Source: Aequorivita marisscotiae
Lineage (GTDB): Bacteria; Bacteroidota; Bacteroidia; Flavobacteriales; Flavobacteriaceae
Direction of reading: 5' to 3'
NCBI RefSeq assembly: GCF_029814825.1
Contig: NZ_CP122379.1
Location: 1,178,001-1,242,000, forward strand
Length of the DNA stretch: 64,000 nucleotides
Positions 8,305 through 17,351 of the stretch are shown in pieces (position 1 is the stretch's first letter; each line of letters begins with the position of its first letter). The translations under genes were made by a program, and so were the position numbers. The notes beneath the pieces were generated by a model. The model was not told the origin of the DNA. It made no database searches and saw only the letters and a list, made by a program, of their open reading frames with translations.

Positions 8305-10128
8305 TTAGTTGGCAACGGCTTTTTTGAATACCTCTGTTCCACCAACAACTGGAATTTCAATTGTGGTTTCATCAAGATCAATTGTTAAAATTGTTCCCGG
8401 TTTTGGCAATAAAGTGAATTTATTGTCACTCGAAAAAATCATTAGTCCAATTTGCTGCCCCGCAGGAATTATTTGATCGTCCGGCTGTAAGTCAAAAGAA
8501 AGTTCATAAAATGTACCGGGTTGTAAAGGCTCACTTTCCGAAATGGATTTATAATTCTGAGGGTCTGCCCAACCGCGAGTGATAATATTGTCGGTTATTT
8601 TTGCATCTGGCGCATTGTTCCACGGCAAAGAAACCATCCAAACCGAAAGGCTAGCCGCTGGTTTGCTGCTGGCCAATTTTATATTCAATTTTGAAAGGCC
8701 CGAAAGATGTAAATCTTCCTTTAAAACTGGTGTTACAAATAGTAATCTGTGAATAGAATTTGCAAGTTGTGCGAGTGAATCTCCCGAAAAATGATAGTCA
8801 TCAACCAAAGTTCGCGTGCCTTGCTTTTTAGTTTTTTCAACCGTTAAGATTCCTTCATTTTTTGAAGTTGCTATTAAATTAAGCATAACTTTTTCAGCAT
8901 CCGGATTTGGATAATTGGCGTAGGGGATAGGATTGTTATTATCGTCATCTTCGCGAACAATCCAAGCTTTTGGGCCGTTTTCTATATCGTTGTCAATTCC
9001 GAATAAGTATTTTGTAAACCATTTATTCATCATCGGTAGCGGTGGCGGTCCCCCGTGCCCTTTTTGATGATAGTAAATTTTTACTGGAAGCCCCATTTCT
9101 TCGGCTTTTTTATAAATTCTAAAACTGTGTTCAGGCATTACGTTCCAGTCGTTAAAACCGTGCGCCATAAACAATGCGGCGGTCATCGGTTCCATATCGT
9201 TTAAATAATCGCGACCAGCCCAAAATTCATTGTAATCGCCGGTTTTACGGTCAATGCCTTTTATTATTTCGTCATCACGATATTTAGCGTTGTTGTGGGC
9301 ACGTTTAGATTCGTCGCCACTATGAATAAAATCGTAAAGAACATCCACATCCTCCCCCAAATATCCTCCGGGGGAACGCACCAATCCGTTGGAGCGGTAA
9401 TAGTGATAATACGAAGTATTTGGCGCAATCGGGATAATTGCCTCGAGCCCTTCAACGCCTGTAGTTGCAGCTGCTAAGGGAATTGTACCATTATACGAAG
9501 TTCCCGTCATACCTACTTTTCCAGTGGCCCAATAAGCCTTTACCTCTTCGTTTCCGGTGGGAGTTGTATAGCCTTTTGCGCGGCCGTTTAGCCAATCAAT
9601 TACTGCCTTTGGAGCTAGCGATTCGTTATCCCCGCCCACGGTTGGTGAGCCTTGCGAAAGTCCCGTTCCAGGCGAAGAGGAATGCACAACAATAAAACCG
9701 CGCGGCACCCAAGTATGTATTTGAGAGTTTGAAATTATGGGTCGCTCCCCGCGTCTTGTAACAGATGGATGCACTATTGGATCGCTTACATCGCCCAATT
9801 CCTGGTATACGTTATAAAATGCTCCTTCGGTTTCTGGCGCCACTCCGGCAAAATATGGGCTTGATTCATAAATAACAGGCAGTTTTAAACCGTCGGTTTC
9901 GGTTTGTATTGGCCTTGTAACGTCAACGTGCATACGGTCTGGTTTCCCATCGCCATCGGTATCAAAAGTAGTTTCCACCCATAAATCGGTACGAATCCAA
10001 TCTGCTTGATTTTCAAAAGCTGGAACAATTTGTGCTTCGCCATCTTTAAACCACGGTTCGGCTTTTTCTTGGGCTATTGATAAAATAGTAAATAGAAAAG
10101 CTGCAAATAATAGAAAGTAAGTTTTCAT
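8305..10128 (-). CDS. Secreted S15-family X-Pro dipeptidyl-peptidase / CocE-like hydrolase
   Basis: The 607-residue protein has a signal peptide (cleavage near LSIAQ), an alpha/beta-hydrolase domain with the nucleophile Ser211 in GMTGTSYNG, an Asp/His-containing segment (HGFNDWNVMPEHSF, then HQKGHGG carrying the catalytic His) and a C-terminal jelly-roll PepX_C domain (HLSGLSKLNIKLASSK ... PGTFYELSFDLQPDDQIIPAGQQIGLMIFSS). This architecture fits Xaa-Pro dipeptidyl-peptidases and CocE-type esterases; the substrate class cannot be decided by eye. It probably acts in the periplasm. Confidence 0.88.
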   Translation of the reverse strand: MKTYFLLFAAFLFTILSIAQEKAEPWFKDGEAQIVPAFENQADWIRTDLWVETTFDTDGDGKPDRMHVDVTRPIQTETDGLKLPVIYESSPYFAGVAPETEGAFYNVYQELGDVSDPIVHPSVTRRGERPIISNSQIHTWVPRGFIVVHSSSPGTGLSQGSPTVGGDNESLAPKAVIDWLNGRAKGYTTPTGNEEVKAYWATGKVGMTGTSYNGTIPLAAATTGVEGLEAIIPIAPNTSYYHYYRSNGLVRSPGGYLGEDVDVLYDFIHSGDESKRAHNNAKYRDDEIIKGIDRKTGDYNEFWAGRDYLNDMEPMTAALFMAHGFNDWNVMPEHSFRIYKKAEEMGLPVKIYYHQKGHGGPPPLPMMNKWFTKYLFGIDNDIENGPKAWIVREDDDNNNPIPYANYPNPDAEKVMLNLIATSKNEGILTVEKTKKQGTRTLVDDYHFSGDSLAQLANSIHRLLFVTPVLKEDLHLSGLSKLNIKLASSKPAASLSVWMVSLPWNNAPDAKITDNIITRGWADPQNYKSISESEPLQPGTFYELSFDLQPDDQIIPAGQQIGLMIFSSDNKFTLLPKPGTILTIDLDETTIEIPVVGGTEVFKKAVAN

Positions 10129-10211
10129 AATATTTAGAATATAGTATCTAAAAAGAATTCTTTAAAGTTACGAATCTTCCTGAAAGCATAATAGCTTTCA
10201 ATAATACAATT

Positions 10212-11783
10212 TTAATCCTCAAAAGCCAGTTTCACCATCATGGGTTTGTCGTTGCTTTCTGCTTGCACCAAAATATCAGATTTGTTTAACATAACCCCAA
10301 ATCGAAGTCCGAGGTGTGCGTTGTAAATATCTGGATACAAAATTTTCTCATATCTAAATGCCCCAGTTTCGTACATTTTTAGAAGATATAAACGCGGTCC
10401 TTCCTTAAACTCTACTTCATTATTTTTCAAAATTTTTAAATCGGAAGCCGCGTTCACAAAATAATAAGAAACATTGTTTTTTGTAGTGGAAGCATAGGAT
10501 AGAAAAGGAATATTATCCAACGACCAAGCGCTTTGTTTTTTATTGATGTTTTTTGTCCACATTAATTCGCCTTTGCTGCTCAGCCTGCTACTTAAAATGT
10601 CTTTATAGATTCTATTTGCATTTACATAATCGCCAGATCCATCCATCCAAAATTCTTCAGCATTTATAATAATGTCGCCATTTTCTAGCATAAATGTGCT
10701 TCTGTAAGAGAGGAACGATTTTAATTTTTCTTTCACTTTTCCATATTTTTCCACCATAAATTCTTCCGAAAAAGGTTGAAAGGATTCTGTGGATGTAGCT
10801 AATGTTTTTGGGTTCAAATTAAATCGCACCACGCCACTATAGCCCATATAATTATCAAAAAAACCTGTGGTTGACGGGTCTGTGTAAAGCCCCACTGCGG
10901 CAAGCTTATCCGCATTATTTACCAATTGGAGCGAACGAATAATATTGGTGCTCATTATGGAAATTGGCTGTTGTTTTTTAGAAACTTTATCTGCTGAAAA
11001 AAGGATAAAATAATAATTTGGAGCGTTTTTCTTTTCTAAAATTATCTTGTCGTTAAAAACCCGTCCTAAAAAATAAACTGTGCCATCGTTACTCATTACC
11101 ATATTGAAATATTGTAATTGCAACGATTTATTAGCCATTTCTTTAAGTGAAATTAAACTTTCAAATTCGTATTCATATAGCTTTTCAAAATTTTTATTAA
11201 AAGCAATAACCAACAATGCACTGCCCTTTTTAGTTTTGGTGAATAGATTTAGTGCAATAAATTCTCCATTTTCAGATTCTACAATATCGCCGAAGATATA
11301 ATTATGATGCAGATTGTATTCTGGCTCGCTTCTAATCCCAAAATGATCGTATTTGTTTAGGCGGCTCCTGTCTAAAGCATAGATTTCATTTTCACTAAAA
11401 TTGAAATTTTCTTTTGAAGAAGTTAAGGTAGCAAAGGCATATTCTTTCGCTTTATAATTATACTGAAATTGTAGCAAAACCACCGAATCTTCGGTTAAAA
11501 ACAGACCTTTTATTTCGTTGCGATTTACGTCAACAGTAGTTCTTTTAAGCAATTTTAAACCTTTGCTGTAATGTTCAATATAATATCCCTTTGGGTTTGA
11601 AACGCTTGAATAATAATTTCGAACCGTAAAAATATCGCCGTTGGTATCTTCCTTGGCAAAAAGTAGCGTTGTTTTAAATTTTTCATCTTTAAAAATTTCA
11701 CTTGCTGTAATTTTAAGCGAATCTGTTTGTGCATAACTTATTGCACTTAGTAATAGAAAAATAGATAAAAGGATAGCTTTCAT
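10212..11783 (-). CDS. Exported protein of unknown function, paralog of the adjacent gene
   Basis: This 523-residue protein starts with a signal peptide (cleavage near ISYAQ). No catalytic motif was recognised. It aligns along its whole length with the next gene upstream: both contain (S/T)EIFKD/SEVFKD near residue 30, a PKGYYI(E/D)HY block, FNL(N/D)P(K/E)TLA, PFSEEF....YGKVK and NAEEF(W/Y). Repeated short beta-like segments suggest a beta-propeller-like exported protein. The pair probably arose by tandem duplication and forms an operon. Confidence 0.7.
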   Translation of the reverse strand: MKAILLSIFLLLSAISYAQTDSLKITASEIFKDEKFKTTLLFAKEDTNGDIFTVRNYYSSVSNPKGYYIEHYSKGLKLLKRTTVDVNRNEIKGLFLTEDSVVLLQFQYNYKAKEYAFATLTSSKENFNFSENEIYALDRSRLNKYDHFGIRSEPEYNLHHNYIFGDIVESENGEFIALNLFTKTKKGSALLVIAFNKNFEKLYEYEFESLISLKEMANKSLQLQYFNMVMSNDGTVYFLGRVFNDKIILEKKNAPNYYFILFSADKVSKKQQPISIMSTNIIRSLQLVNNADKLAAVGLYTDPSTTGFFDNYMGYSGVVRFNLNPKTLATSTESFQPFSEEFMVEKYGKVKEKLKSFLSYRSTFMLENGDIIINAEEFWMDGSGDYVNANRIYKDILSSRLSSKGELMWTKNINKKQSAWSLDNIPFLSYASTTKNNVSYYFVNAASDLKILKNNEVEFKEGPRLYLLKMYETGAFRYEKILYPDIYNAHLGLRFGVMLNKSDILVQAESNDKPMMVKLAFED

Positions 11784-11909
11784 AATTTATGAATAATTGT
11801 GTAAATACTATTTAAAAAAATGGCCCTTCGTTTTAAAGAAAGGCCAAGGAAATTGCGTTGTAAAAAGTATGGTTTTTTCTACCTCAAAAATACGAGTTAC
11901 ACTTGTGGC

Positions 11910-13487
11910 CTACATTATATTTAGTTTCAAAAATTGTTTTTTAGATTTTTTTCTTCCTATAAAAACCAATTCACTGCCGTCTATAGCAGTGTGAATGCCT
12001 TGTTTTACGAAATAGGAAACATCGGAATCATCGGCGTCTACAACGTTTTTAAAGGTGTAATTTCCGTTATTATCAATTTTTATGGCGTACAAATTGGCTT
12101 TCTTCATATTGCCTTGTTTAAACTCAATACGGTCGTTGCTAATCTTCCTAATTTTATCGGAACAATTTATAAAAAGGTAGGTGTCATCACCAATTACAGA
12201 TGAAGAAAATGATAAATATTCTATTACTGCTCCGGCGGTAGATTGGTTTTTATTTATATTCCGAGCCCACAATAATTCGCCATCGCGACTCATTTTCACA
12301 GATACAATATCGTTAAAATGATAGGTGGTAGTTGTGCTCATCCCACCATTCATACTAGATCGTGTGTGGGTTACGGTGTAAAATTCTTCGGCGTTTAGAA
12401 CAATGTCTTCCTTTTCGTTTATAAAAGCACTTCTAAAACTGAGGTTTTTTAATTCTTTATCTTTTACTTTTCCGTACTTATCTTTAATAAACTCTTCAGA
12501 AAATGGCATATAGCTTTGCTTGGTAATTGCAAGCGTTTCTGGATCTAAATTAAAGCGGCAAACGCCTTTGTAACGAAAATCATTTTTTTCAGAATAGAAA
12601 CCTGCACAGCTAATTTTATTTTTGCCGCGCACGGTAAACAGTGAGCCTATAAAGTTTTCGTCTGGCGAAAAACTTACGCTTTTCTCGGTAGATGCTGTAA
12701 TTTTATGAAGCTCGTAATTGTAATTTGCCTTGCCTTTCTTTTTGGTTCTGGTTGAATTATTTTCGAATACTTTTCCGAGCAGATAAATCTCACCCGTTTC
12801 ATCGTCAACGTCAATGTTTTCGTACTGAAATAACCTGTCTTGAATGTTTCTTTTAAACTCTCTTTCAAAAACAGGTTTAAAATCTTTGTCGAAAACATAC
12901 AATCGCTGCGTTTGCGCTTCTTTGTCCTTAATATCGAAATTTACACAAAAGAAGTTCTTTTTAGCCGAAAAAGTAACTTCACCAAAGGGATTGGAATCCA
13001 TTTGATTAAAACCATTGGTCATAAAGAAGGGACCTATGCCCACACCGAAAAATTTCTTTATTTCCTCCTCATCGAGTGAAAAAAGCGTTCGTTTTTCAAA
13101 ATTTAATTTGCTGAGTGAGCTTTCAAGAATGTTGAAATTAAAAACGTCTGCTTTTGTGTCCAGTGCAGATTCTAGTAAAAATACAGTTCCGTTGTTAATC
13201 ATTAAGCCTTTTATCTGGCTTTTGTCTATTTCAATTTCAGCTTCGTTAATCTGATTTAGTTTGGCGTCGTAATGATCTATATAGTAGCCTTTTGGCATTT
13301 GCAGCAAGCCGCTTCTGTATTCGCGAACGGTTATAAAGCCGCCATTTCCATCACTTTCAGAAAAAAGTAATGATGTGTTTTTCTTGTCGTCTTTAAAAAC
13401 TTCGCTAGTAGTAGATTTTACTGAAATATCTTGGGCGAACGTAACATATGAGCCTATTAAAAATAGGAGAAGTATTATTTTTTTCAT
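11910..13487 (-). CDS. Exported protein of unknown function, paralog of the adjacent gene
   Basis: The 525-residue protein has a signal peptide (cleavage near VTFAQ) and is the tandem paralog of the downstream gene, 126 bases apart on the same strand. Shared blocks include PKGYYIDHY, FNLDPETLAITKQS, PFSEEFIKDKYGKVKD, LSFRSAF and NAEEFY. Unlike its partner it has a lysine-rich insertion (FENNSTRTKKKGKANYNYELH) and a Ser/Thr/Met-rich loop (THTRSSMNGGMSTTTTYHF). I cannot name the family. A periplasmic or surface location follows from the signal peptide. Confidence 0.7.
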   Translation of the reverse strand: MKKIILLLFLIGSYVTFAQDISVKSTTSEVFKDDKKNTSLLFSESDGNGGFITVREYRSGLLQMPKGYYIDHYDAKLNQINEAEIEIDKSQIKGLMINNGTVFLLESALDTKADVFNFNILESSLSKLNFEKRTLFSLDEEEIKKFFGVGIGPFFMTNGFNQMDSNPFGEVTFSAKKNFFCVNFDIKDKEAQTQRLYVFDKDFKPVFEREFKRNIQDRLFQYENIDVDDETGEIYLLGKVFENNSTRTKKKGKANYNYELHKITASTEKSVSFSPDENFIGSLFTVRGKNKISCAGFYSEKNDFRYKGVCRFNLDPETLAITKQSYMPFSEEFIKDKYGKVKDKELKNLSFRSAFINEKEDIVLNAEEFYTVTHTRSSMNGGMSTTTTYHFNDIVSVKMSRDGELLWARNINKNQSTAGAVIEYLSFSSSVIGDDTYLFINCSDKIRKISNDRIEFKQGNMKKANLYAIKIDNNGNYTFKNVVDADDSDVSYFVKQGIHTAIDGSELVFIGRKKSKKQFLKLNIM

Positions 13488-13555
13488 CTATAATAAGATT
13501 TGGGTTTAACGGTTGCCAAAGTACAAAACCAAATCAAATTACCGACAATAAAATA

Positions 13556-14338
13556 TTATTTTCCCGGAAAATTTGCCTTTCTTTTTTGAAGAAAAGCTTG
13601 GGTGCCTTCTTTAAAATCCTCAGTGCCAAAGCAATTGCCAAATTCTTCAATTTCTACTTTAAAGCCATTTTCGCCATCTTCGTAGTTTGCGTTTATGGCG
13701 TTAATTGCCGATGCGATTGCAACGGAGGAATTTTTCATAATTTTTCCAGCAATTTTTTCCGTGAATTCCAATAATTCTTCTGAAGTGGTTACGTGGTTTA
13801 CCAAACCGTATTGAAGCGCTTGATTTGCATCGATCATTCCGGCGGTCATAATCATTTCCATCGCACGGCCTTTGCCTACCAATTGTGGTAAACGCTGCGT
13901 GCCTCCGTAACCTGGAATTACCCCCAAAGATACTTCGGGAAGCCCCATTTTTGCGTTGTCGGACGCAATTCTGAAATGGGCCGCCATTGCCAACTCTAGA
14001 CCACCGCCCAAGGCAAAACCGTTGATGGCAGCTATTACGGGTGTAGATAGATTTGCCACAAAATCGAACAATAGTTCCTGACCTTTTGCAGCAAGTTTTG
14101 CACCTTCTTTAACCGAAAAGTTTGCAAACTCGCTAATATCTGCACCTGCAACGAAGGCTTTTTCACCGCTACCGGTTACAATAATAACCTTTGTTTTTGA
14201 TGAAGCATCGGCTTCGTCAAAGGCATTGTGCAATTCTTGAATGGTTTCGCGGTTTAAAGCGTTTAATTTAGACGGGCGATTAATTGTAATGGTTGTAATG
14301 CCGTTGCTGGTTTCAGAAAGTATATTGTTGTATTTCAT
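13556..14338 (-). CDS. Enoyl-CoA hydratase/isomerase (crotonase) family protein
   Basis: At 260 residues this is a standard-length crotonase: RPSKLNALNRETIQEL, the oxyanion-hole block AFVAGADISEF, NGFALGGGLELAMAAHFRIA, and the catalytic-Glu region MGLPEVSLGVIPGYGGTQRLPQLVG. Both glutamates typical of hydratases (in GGGLELA and LPEVSLG) are present, so hydration of short-chain 2-enoyl-CoA in fatty-acid or amino-acid breakdown is likely. The C-terminal FLQKRKANF(P)GK is also typical of short-chain enoyl-CoA hydratases. Its neighbours give no pathway clue. Confidence 0.92.
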   Translation of the reverse strand: MKYNNILSETSNGITTITINRPSKLNALNRETIQELHNAFDEADASSKTKVIIVTGSGEKAFVAGADISEFANFSVKEGAKLAAKGQELLFDFVANLSTPVIAAINGFALGGGLELAMAAHFRIASDNAKMGLPEVSLGVIPGYGGTQRLPQLVGKGRAMEMIMTAGMIDANQALQYGLVNHVTTSEELLEFTEKIAGKIMKNSSVAIASAINAINANYEDGENGFKVEIEEFGNCFGTEDFKEGTQAFLQKRKANFPGK

Positions 14339-14439
14339 TTCTATTTTTTTTAAATAGTCAAATTTTTTTTACCACGAGCTAACGAATAATTATGTTAAAA
14401 TTCGTGCATTCGCAGTCATCTCACAAAGCTACTAAAATC

Positions 14440-15897
14440 CTAAATCATTGCGGGAAATGAAACTTTAAAAGTGGTTTTTTCTTGGGTAGATACCAACGTT
14501 ATTGTGCCGCCGTAAGTTTCAACTATATTTTTTACCATTCCTAAACCTAGGCCCATTCCGCTGGTTTTGGTTGTAAATTGTGGTTCAAAAATGCAACTTC
14601 TATTTTCTTCGGGCACGCCAATTCCGTTGTCTGAAACTGAAATATTTACAAAAGTATTTTCCATTTTTACCACAACATCAATTCGTGGATTTTCGGGTTT
14701 TTCTTGTTCTACAGATTGAATGCTGTTTTTAACCAAATTGGTAACTACTCTAATGAGTTGTGTTCTATCAAAACGCGCTCGTATTTCATCTTCATCTGAA
14801 AAGAAATAGATATAATCTTCATTAAAAATATCTAAGGCAAGCTTGCTTATTTTAACAACATTTAGTGTTTCATCTTGTTGGGCAGGCATTTTTGCGTAGG
14901 TAGAGAAGGCCGATGCAATGGAGCTTAACGTATCTATTTGCTGAAGTAAAGTATTGGTGTATTCGGCCATTTTGGTGTCGAAATCGGGGTCGTTACAATC
15001 AAATTTTCGTTGAAAACTTTGTACGGTAAGCCGCATGGGTGTTAACGGGTTTTTAATTTCGTGCGCAACTTGTTTTGCCATTTCGCGCCAAGCAGTCTCC
15101 CGTTCGCTGGCGGCAAGTTGTGCGGCACTTTTTTCCAGCTCGTCTATCATTTGGTTGTAACTGTTTATAAGTACGGCAATTTCTTGGGGTGTATCGCTAA
15201 TATGAATTTTTTTATTGCGGGTGTCAAAACGGGTTTCAGATAATTTGTCGCTAATTTCCTTTAGGGATCGGGTAATATATTTAGAAAGAAAATAGGCCAT
15301 TATAGTTGCCACTAGCAACATAAAAAAATAGGCTACCCCAAGCCTATAAAGATATTCGGTGAGTTCTTTGGTTATAAAACCGTCGTCTTCAATATAGGGC
15401 AGATTAAGTATTGCCAGCGGTTTAAAATAACTATCGGTAATGTAGGTGTAAGAGGATTGATACTTTTGGCCGCCTTCTTCAAACTCTTTTATATAGCTTT
15501 TGGTTGGCGAATTTTGAAGCGCATTCAGCGCTTTTTCATTCATCTTGGGTAAAACGGTATCCTTAAAAAATGAAGGTTTTGACGATTTTAAAAGATTGCC
15601 ATTTAGATCGTAAAGAAAAATCTCGAGGCTGTGAATGTCTTTAATTTCGTAAATTTTCTCTTTAAAAATTAGCGGAATTTGTGCGGTTTCTACGGGATAA
15701 GTAGTGGTTTTTAAAATGTAATTAATGTTCTCCCTGATTGCGGCTTCTTTTCGTAAAAGTCTGTCGCGATGATAATCCTGCGCTTCTTCTTTATATTGAA
15801 AAACGGTAACAATAGCAATTAGTACAGAGGCTCCCAAAACCAATAGGAACAAGGAAAGAAAAATACGCGTGCGAAGTGATTTTCTGTAAAAGTACAT
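14440..15897 (-). CDS. Membrane sensor histidine kinase with HAMP domain (NtrY-like)
   Basis: The 485-residue protein has two membrane helices (about 12-32 and 185-207) enclosing a roughly 150-residue periplasmic sensor region, then a HAMP linker (SLKEISDKLSETRFD ...), a dimerisation/phosphoacceptor helix with His279 in VAHEIKNPLTPMRL, and an HATPase_c domain (N box LVKNSIQSVE, G1 DNGIGVPEENR, F box FEPQFTTK, G2 GMGLGLGMVKNIVE). The HEIKNPLTPM box is characteristic of NtrY-like kinases. No response regulator gene adjoins it, so it is an orphan here and its signal is unknown. Confidence 0.93.
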   Translation of the reverse strand: MYFYRKSLRTRIFLSLFLLVLGASVLIAIVTVFQYKEEAQDYHRDRLLRKEAAIRENINYILKTTTYPVETAQIPLIFKEKIYEIKDIHSLEIFLYDLNGNLLKSSKPSFFKDTVLPKMNEKALNALQNSPTKSYIKEFEEGGQKYQSSYTYITDSYFKPLAILNLPYIEDDGFITKELTEYLYRLGVAYFFMLLVATIMAYFLSKYITRSLKEISDKLSETRFDTRNKKIHISDTPQEIAVLINSYNQMIDELEKSAAQLAASERETAWREMAKQVAHEIKNPLTPMRLTVQSFQRKFDCNDPDFDTKMAEYTNTLLQQIDTLSSIASAFSTYAKMPAQQDETLNVVKISKLALDIFNEDYIYFFSDEDEIRARFDRTQLIRVVTNLVKNSIQSVEQEKPENPRIDVVVKMENTFVNISVSDNGIGVPEENRSCIFEPQFTTKTSGMGLGLGMVKNIVETYGGTITLVSTQEKTTFKVSFPAMI

Positions 15898-16006
15898 TTA
15901 CATTATTTTGAAGATAGAAAGATAGCAATAATCGAACCTAAAAGGAAAATTTCAAAAAAAAATCATTCTGTGCTCAATTGTGAAGTTGAATATCAAAATT
16001 TAAATA

Positions 16007-16552
16007 TCAATTGTTTTTCTCTCTAATTCTTTTGTAAATTTTATATCCGATCATTAACATAATTGCAAAAACGAAAATACCCACGGTGCCATAAATCCAG
16101 TTAACGGCACTTTTTAATATAACCAGAAATACCACGGCAAATAAAATGAGAGTGGGCACTTCGTTAAAGAGGCGCATATAATTGGACGAGTATTTAACCT
16201 CGCCTTTTTGAAGTTGTTTAAATATTTGGTGGCATTTAAATTGATAAATTATTAAAGCCACTACAAAAGCCAGTTTTACCTGCATCCAAGCGTCGCTCAC
16301 AAAAAATAAACGCATTCCGAGTAACCAAAACCCGAATACCAATGCCAAAACCATACTGGGCCATGTAATAATATTCCATAGCCGCGAAGCCATTATTTTT
16401 AGTTGTTCGCCCAAAATTTCCTTGTCGGGCGATGGTTTTTGTGAAGCTTCAATTTGATAAACAAATAAACGCACAATATAAAAAAGTCCCGCAAACCAGG
16501 TAATTACAAATATTAAGTGCAGCGATTTTATGTAGGGGTAATATTGTTCCAT
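16007..16552 (-). CDS. hemJ: Protoporphyrinogen IX oxidase HemJ (CopD-like membrane protein)
   Basis: The 181-residue protein has four to five membrane helices and the conserved HemJ signatures: N-terminal IKSLHLIFVITWFAGLFYIVRLFVY with the invariant His, a central VKLAFVVALIIYQFKCHQIF, and LFNEVPTLILFAVVFLVILK. HemJ oxidises protoporphyrinogen IX to protoporphyrin IX, the step between HemF and HemH. Automated pipelines often call it CopD family. Its position 3-6 kb from ferrochelatase and the other hem genes supports the HemJ reading. Confidence 0.87.
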   Translation of the reverse strand: MEQYYPYIKSLHLIFVITWFAGLFYIVRLFVYQIEASQKPSPDKEILGEQLKIMASRLWNIITWPSMVLALVFGFWLLGMRLFFVSDAWMQVKLAFVVALIIYQFKCHQIFKQLQKGEVKYSSNYMRLFNEVPTLILFAVVFLVILKSAVNWIYGTVGIFVFAIMLMIGYKIYKRIREKNN

Positions 16553-16634
16553 TAATAGCTCAGTTTCGTAAAAACTTGGCCGTAAAGATACCTAATTAAT
16601 CAACTAATAGTAGTGACGAATTATTTATCGAGAA

Positions 16635-17348
16635 TCAATTTTTGATGAATTTTTTTGTAATATTTCCTTCGGAAGATTGAATGGTAATAAAGTACATTCC
16701 TGCATTAAAGTTGGAAACATCTATTTCTTTTGAATTATTGTTTACCGAATTCATTACAATTCTTCCGTTAATATCTGTTATTGAAACAGATTCAAAATTG
16801 TGAATAGCGGAATGGATAATTAATTTATTCTGTGCCGGATTTGGAAAAACAAGTAAGTCCTTAATAGATTTATTGTCTGATATGTTGAGCGCAGGAAAGT
16901 TTTTATATACTTGGTATCCAGGAAAACTAAAATATTGCAGTACGATCATTTTTTCAGTCCCAGGTAGATCTATGAAATAAATATCGGCCACATCTTCATT
17001 AAGGAAAGGAATGAAAAAGTGTGTTTCCATGGCCTCAAAATCTCCACAATTTTCAGTTTCACGAACAATATTCCGAGGAATAAACATCTCATTAACACCT
17101 ATAGGACCAGGTTCTATATATTCATAATTTCCGGAATAATTGTTACAAAAAGAAGTTCCGTGAAGCGTAAAGTCACTTTCTGTAATTAAGGTTGGGCCTT
17201 CAGTTAATCCTAATGTATTTATGAAAACTTCTTCATCACTGAATGAAAAACTGTGCAAATACCAGTTGTCAACAAAATATTCTGGTGGTTGGGCAACTGC
17301 AATTTGAGTGGTAAAAAGGATTAAAAAAAGAAACAGCAGTTTTTTCAT
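16635..17348 (-). CDS. Secreted protein with META/HslJ-like domain and T9SS sorting domain
   Basis: The 237-residue protein has a signal peptide (cleavage near IAVAQ), a middle region with a META/HslJ-like pattern (TLHGTSFCNNYSGNYE, then RETENCGDFEAMETHFFIPFL) and a C-terminal type A sorting domain beginning LLVFPNPAQNKLIIHS and ending with ITKKFIKN. It would cross the outer membrane through the type IX system and be anchored or released. The stop-to-start distance to the upstream paralog is three bases, so they form an operon. The META assignment is by pattern only. Confidence 0.8.
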   Translation of the reverse strand: MKKLLFLFLILFTTQIAVAQPPEYFVDNWYLHSFSFSDEEVFINTLGLTEGPTLITESDFTLHGTSFCNNYSGNYEYIEPGPIGVNEMFIPRNIVRETENCGDFEAMETHFFIPFLNEDVADIYFIDLPGTEKMIVLQYFSFPGYQVYKNFPALNISDNKSIKDLLVFPNPAQNKLIIHSAIHNFESVSITDINGRIVMNSVNNNSKEIDVSNFNAGMYFITIQSSEGNITKKFIKN

Positions 17349-17351
17349 AAC

